DNA of 25,702 nucleotides, from assembly GCA_900128565.1 (NCBI GenBank), contig LT635993.1:1-25702 (forward strand). Reading direction: 5' to 3'. Source of the DNA: Stramenopiles sp. TOSAG23-6 (lineage: Eukaryota; Sar). Positions 24,001-25,702 of this stretch are shown here, piece by piece. Position 1 is the first letter of the stretch, and the number at the start of each line of letters is the position of its first letter. The translations under genes were made by a program, and so were the position numbers. Below the pieces are notes generated by a model that had not been told where the DNA came from, did not search any database, and saw only the letters and a program-made list of their open reading frames with translations.

Positions 24001-25151
24001 CAATTGCTCGTCACTTTTCGAATATTGCAGCTAATGCTAATGATAAAGTGCAAGAGGAATTACGTATACGCCAAGAAGCTATTACTGTAGCAATACAAAG
24101 AGCTGTAATTATTTCATGTGATGCAGCTTCATTTGCATCTACAAAAAGTTCTTTAGCAATTTCAGAAGCAATCCGCGTAAAGAAAGTGCGTAGACAAGAA
24201 CTGCAAAATGCTGCAAGAGCCGCTCGAATTGCAGCTCGAGCGGCACGACGTGCATTCAAATATGCAGAACAAGTTTTGGTGTATATCAAAGCAGAGATTA
24301 GTAGTTTCCAGAATACATCAAAATGGCGCGAAATTTATAATCACAAGAAGATGCGGTATTACTACATTAACAAAACTACAAATGAAAAAACGTATATGAA
24401 ACCTGGACCATTATTATTGAAAGATGAAGCCCGTATGAAACTTTTGAAATTTGGGGCAGAAAAAGCGAGGGAAATGATGTTATTGCAAAAATCAAGACAA
24501 AAACTTCAACAAAATGACCAATGTATTGATAATCTTAATACCGATAAAGCTTTCAATATTAAAGATGTTGACAATGCTAGTTTTTTCAGAAGAAATCATC
24601 AATCTAAAGCACATCCTTCTTTTATATTAAAAGAAAAGCTGAAACCAATATCATTTTCTACAATAAACACAATACTTTCAATGGAATTTGGATTAGACTG
24701 GGCTGAACTATCTCCAATTGGTCAATTGAGATGTATGAGAATGTCGCGAGAGAAGACTGCATTACATAATAAAGTTGCTTCATGTATACAGTCATTAGCT
24801 CGTGGTATGTTGACTCGTTTGAGACTTAAAAAATTAAAATCAGATGCAGATCCTAAAGACAATACATTTATACACACGAAATCACGACGTCGCCAAAGTA
24901 GAAAACCAAAATATACAGGAAAAATATTGAATATACAACAACCAGATAAATATTATTTACCTGCAATACGCCCTGTAATACATGACACTTGTAAAAAACC
25001 ATTTCCGAAACAGGTTAAAATAAATCAAAGGAAAAAAAATCGTCGCTTTGGAGCACGAAATCGTCCGACATTTGGATCCGATGAAGGTCGAAAATTGGCT
25101 TCAAAGATGGGCCTAAGTAGTTTCGGGAATCCTTCATTTACTTTGTCATAG
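21054..25151 (+). CDS. Chimeric protein: proline-rich head fused to the C-terminal half of the giant protein
   Basis: The product is 1365 residues, with ATG at 21054; the frame also opens at a TTG two codons earlier, which I do not use. Residues 1-157 are unique, acidic then Ser/Pro-rich, and probably disordered. They include MSSPNFDIES, DDYFDAEEYGSP and an SH3-ligand-like KPPPLPCRSLKPTPTPPK. At IKSMCTSN the protein becomes identical to the C-terminal part of the giant protein: the long Ala/Glu/Lys coiled coil, the degenerate WW-like segment, the IQ-like motif and the basic tail. The N-terminal WW domains and all EF-hands are missing. The junction keeps the reading frame. If real, it would form coiled coils with the same partners but lack the calcium-binding part. 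If the right arm is an assembly product, the head belongs to a different gene that is truncated here. Confidence 0.6.
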   Translation: MSSPNFDIESDHYDDYFDAEEYGSPTKNSLVKSPKLLSSPVFHERHKPDGQENVGGQVQQNLKTKSPLYYENSNKIGSSDNLDCVTRKRVSVLGIISPVVKTVTDDSKVESIPVKGSPVVKSPTDAKNEERKSSLYTPEKPPPLPCRSLKPTPTPPKIKSMCTSNSADVLSAKKDLQQTENESKKVALKCTKVQKDWEAAQNDANQKLTNVTNAKQQAFKEEEAIQSSRNTIMQQVELENERDHLAFTAFSLNKTCNIAAEKLKRLRKQSQILDHTEGRTIGEDRQNKTDIGTMRLHDEHIDDVNEMKKKTTEIDNVENEATEKEIIEIEAAEEELRKAKEEAKHAKAAWEAKRIACKKAEEAAAAKRVAEEEAAALKKRIETAKLERTNAKANVENAAKIRESLSATLQRIKEEEASAVAFEIQTECSRDEILAMKRQRRLEVEAEATAAHGYLQSTLDSNKPEAAAVFDKISENLKKLTALEFETTQNLNEEVNFAKQKTTLKEEELRNAKEALAISSLDYDAANAMYNVKKLEEEEIHSYLQVCAQKKALEASARKAKLRASIQKSKLSHLRQQLEWQCNIKNAAKVAAIKTLENVETNSRLKHEMYQNAKDDYNKVVKASQLAVENTIGDKTSSIAWYIAATASEAALQCYIKAEIMLAMTLIETAAHEEIQAISAAKQAEEEFRKINVKWANEFSSAAIVRHDSEETQTALLENAVKEHEKVKEQLKNSVLHHSEALAARVAWDSSSNDRCKTSRSISEKRRIDRHKRKAEYDNAIDARNAKAQQAEKDAREKAKEASRIKRVKQQQEWREKAMAKARAKVAATVASSATVEAMFMFNLCKSSVILARKRKIQIECSKEVAIAAYVAAGAAVYSFKLSKNAIQSIVSAKHRLRPILAKAAYVSASALLIARRERHRADHFVLDCIKSNQDAYRRHVVALKIEERQCGKSMADAATVCYQSALSSALSSAVAMAYVGSTIARHFSNIAANANDKVQEELRIRQEAITVAIQRAVIISCDAASFASTKSSLAISEAIRVKKVRRQELQNAARAARIAARAARRAFKYAEQVLVYIKAEISSFQNTSKWREIYNHKKMRYYYINKTTNEKTYMKPGPLLLKDEARMKLLKFGAEKAREMMLLQKSRQKLQQNDQCIDNLNTDKAFNIKDVDNASFFRRNHQSKAHPSFILKEKLKPISFSTINTILSMEFGLDWAELSPIGQLRCMRMSREKTALHNKVASCIQSLARGMLTRLRLKKLKSDADPKDNTFIHTKSRRRQSRKPKYTGKILNIQQPDKYYLPAIRPVIHDTCKKPFPKQVKINQRKKNRRFGARNRPTFGSDEGRKLASKMGLSSFGNPSFTLS

Positions 25152-25236
25152 ATTCAAAATTAAAGAAATGTAAAAGATAAATTCGAAGATGTGCTTTTAG
25201 CAAATATTTTCAGACAAAAAAATAAATTTATTTCGT

Positions 25237-25311
25237 TTAAACTTTACACGTTTTTTTTTTTTTCCTACGATTTTTTGTACCTAAACAAAACCAAAAAATT
25301 AAACTTTACAC
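25237..25311 (+). repeat. Introner-like core between 13-bp repeats (right-arm copy)
   Basis: This is the reverse complement of 392-466, located downstream of the chimeric gene stop. Confidence 0.45.
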
Positions 25312-25649
25312 TATATTTTTGAAGGGCCTTGTGGTGTTGAAACTTCCAAAGTCGATAATTCTTTCCGTTGAACAATGCTATGATCGCCAAGTATTGTAAA
25401 AAATATTTTGTTTTTTTGTTTTTTTGTTAGGTATAAAATTTGGTACGGAAAAAAAATAAATTCAAAATTCAAAAAAATAAAACAAATATGTATTGTGAAA
25501 AAATATTTTTTTTTTCGGTAAAAAAAAACTTCGTCAGGTACGTACGAAATTTTCATAATCAAAAATTCAAAGTACAATGGACAACGTACAAATGTTTCTT
25601 GGCATAATGCTGCGAGGACGTCCCCACGATGCAATGCATCAACAATGAC
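25311..25649 (-). CDS. 3' end of the unrecognised convergent gene (right-arm copy)
   Basis: Exons 25649-25590 and 25388-25311 are the reverse complement of the two exons at 54-392, with the same predicted peptide and the TAG stop. The composite intron 25389-25589 is also identical. The 5' part lies outside the window. Confidence 0.6.
   Translation of the reverse strand, partial: VIVDALHRGDVLAALCQETFVRCPLYFEFLIMKISYVPDEVFFYRKKKYFFTIHICFIFLNFEFIFFPYQILYLTKKQKNKIFFTILGDHSIVQRKELSTLEVSTPQGPSKI
25389..25589 (-). repeat. Tandem pair of introner-type introns (right-arm copy)
   Basis: Copies at 25488-25589 and 25389-25487 mirror 114-215 and 216-314. Confidence 0.7.
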
Positions 25650-25702
25650 ATGTATTTTGGAAAAATATTTCAAAAAAAAAAACTAAAATTTGTTAGGTAC
25701 AA
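25650..25702 (-). repeat. Partial introner-type intron (right-arm copy)
   Basis: This mirrors 1-53. It is cut by the window edge at the same base as its partner. Confidence 0.7.

Larger units (their letters stand above)
21524..25702. repeat. Right arm of the 4179-bp inverted repeat
   Basis: This is the reverse complement of positions 1-4179, with a 17.3 kb single-copy spacer between the arms. The inner border falls inside a reading frame, at the shared bases AATTAAATC. The outer border is the window edge, so the true length of the repeat is unknown. Confidence 0.95.

Noticed and set aside
552-25151. CRISPR arrays, rRNA or tRNA genes, bacterial operons
   Set aside because: No regular direct repeats with unique spacers, no recognisable rRNA or tRNA sequences, and no ribosome-binding or operon structure were seen. 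The genes are eukaryotic.
1-25702. A linear virus or transposon with terminal inverted repeats
   Set aside because: The spacer carries ordinary host housekeeping genes and no polymerase, integrase, capsid or transposase. The arms contain host-type intron-bearing genes.

Overview
The window is nuclear DNA from a compact, AT-rich microbial eukaryote (a protist). The evidence is spliced genes for conserved eukaryotic proteins (SF3B6, SmE, UDP-GlcNAc pyrophosphorylase, GlnRS), short intergenic gaps, a large WW/EF-hand/coiled-coil protein, and short TTAGGG-type telomere-like tracts. I cannot name the lineage. Alveolates or stramenopiles are possible but not demonstrated.

Layout, left to right. 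Positions 1-4179 are the left arm of a long inverted repeat. It holds the 3' end of an unrecognised + strand gene (stop at 392) and the 3' part of a giant - strand gene (552-9422). That gene faces a divergent SF3B6 gene (9736-10062). An 0.8 kb gene-poor stretch follows. Next come three + strand genes for secreted proteins that share a leader (10875-12765, 13412-13954, 14292-15716), with a small two-exon - strand gene between the first two (12825-13268). UAP1 (- strand, 15750-17811, six exons) and GlnRS (+ strand, 18120-20276, three exons) are divergent around a gap with a telomere-like tract and a CAA microsatellite. SmE (- strand, 20355-20764) has one canonical intron. Positions 21054-25151 hold a chimeric gene: a new 157-codon proline-rich head joined in frame to the C-terminal half of the giant protein. 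Positions 21524-25702 are the right arm, a reverse-complement copy of 1-4179 with no difference seen.

The most unusual content is one family of short repeated introns (about 87-171 nt) in unrelated genes. They share a start like GTACGTTTTC, often an inner GTACGAAATTTCGTAC palindrome running into ACCTAAC, and an end like TTTTTTCACAATACAT. Protein homology fixes many of their borders. Nine of twelve complete, isolated copies end in AT, one in AG, one in TT and one in GT, and two begin with GA. The exon base before the intron is T in every case, and the last intron bases often repeat the last exon bases, as a target-site duplication would. They look like introners (mobile, intron-generating elements) that are removed without a 3' AG. 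SmE and the small gene at 12825-13268 have ordinary GT-AG introns without this signature, so two intron classes coexist.

The perfect inverted repeat ends exactly at both window edges. It may be a recent duplication or a product of how the contig was assembled, so the chimeric gene needs independent confirmation.
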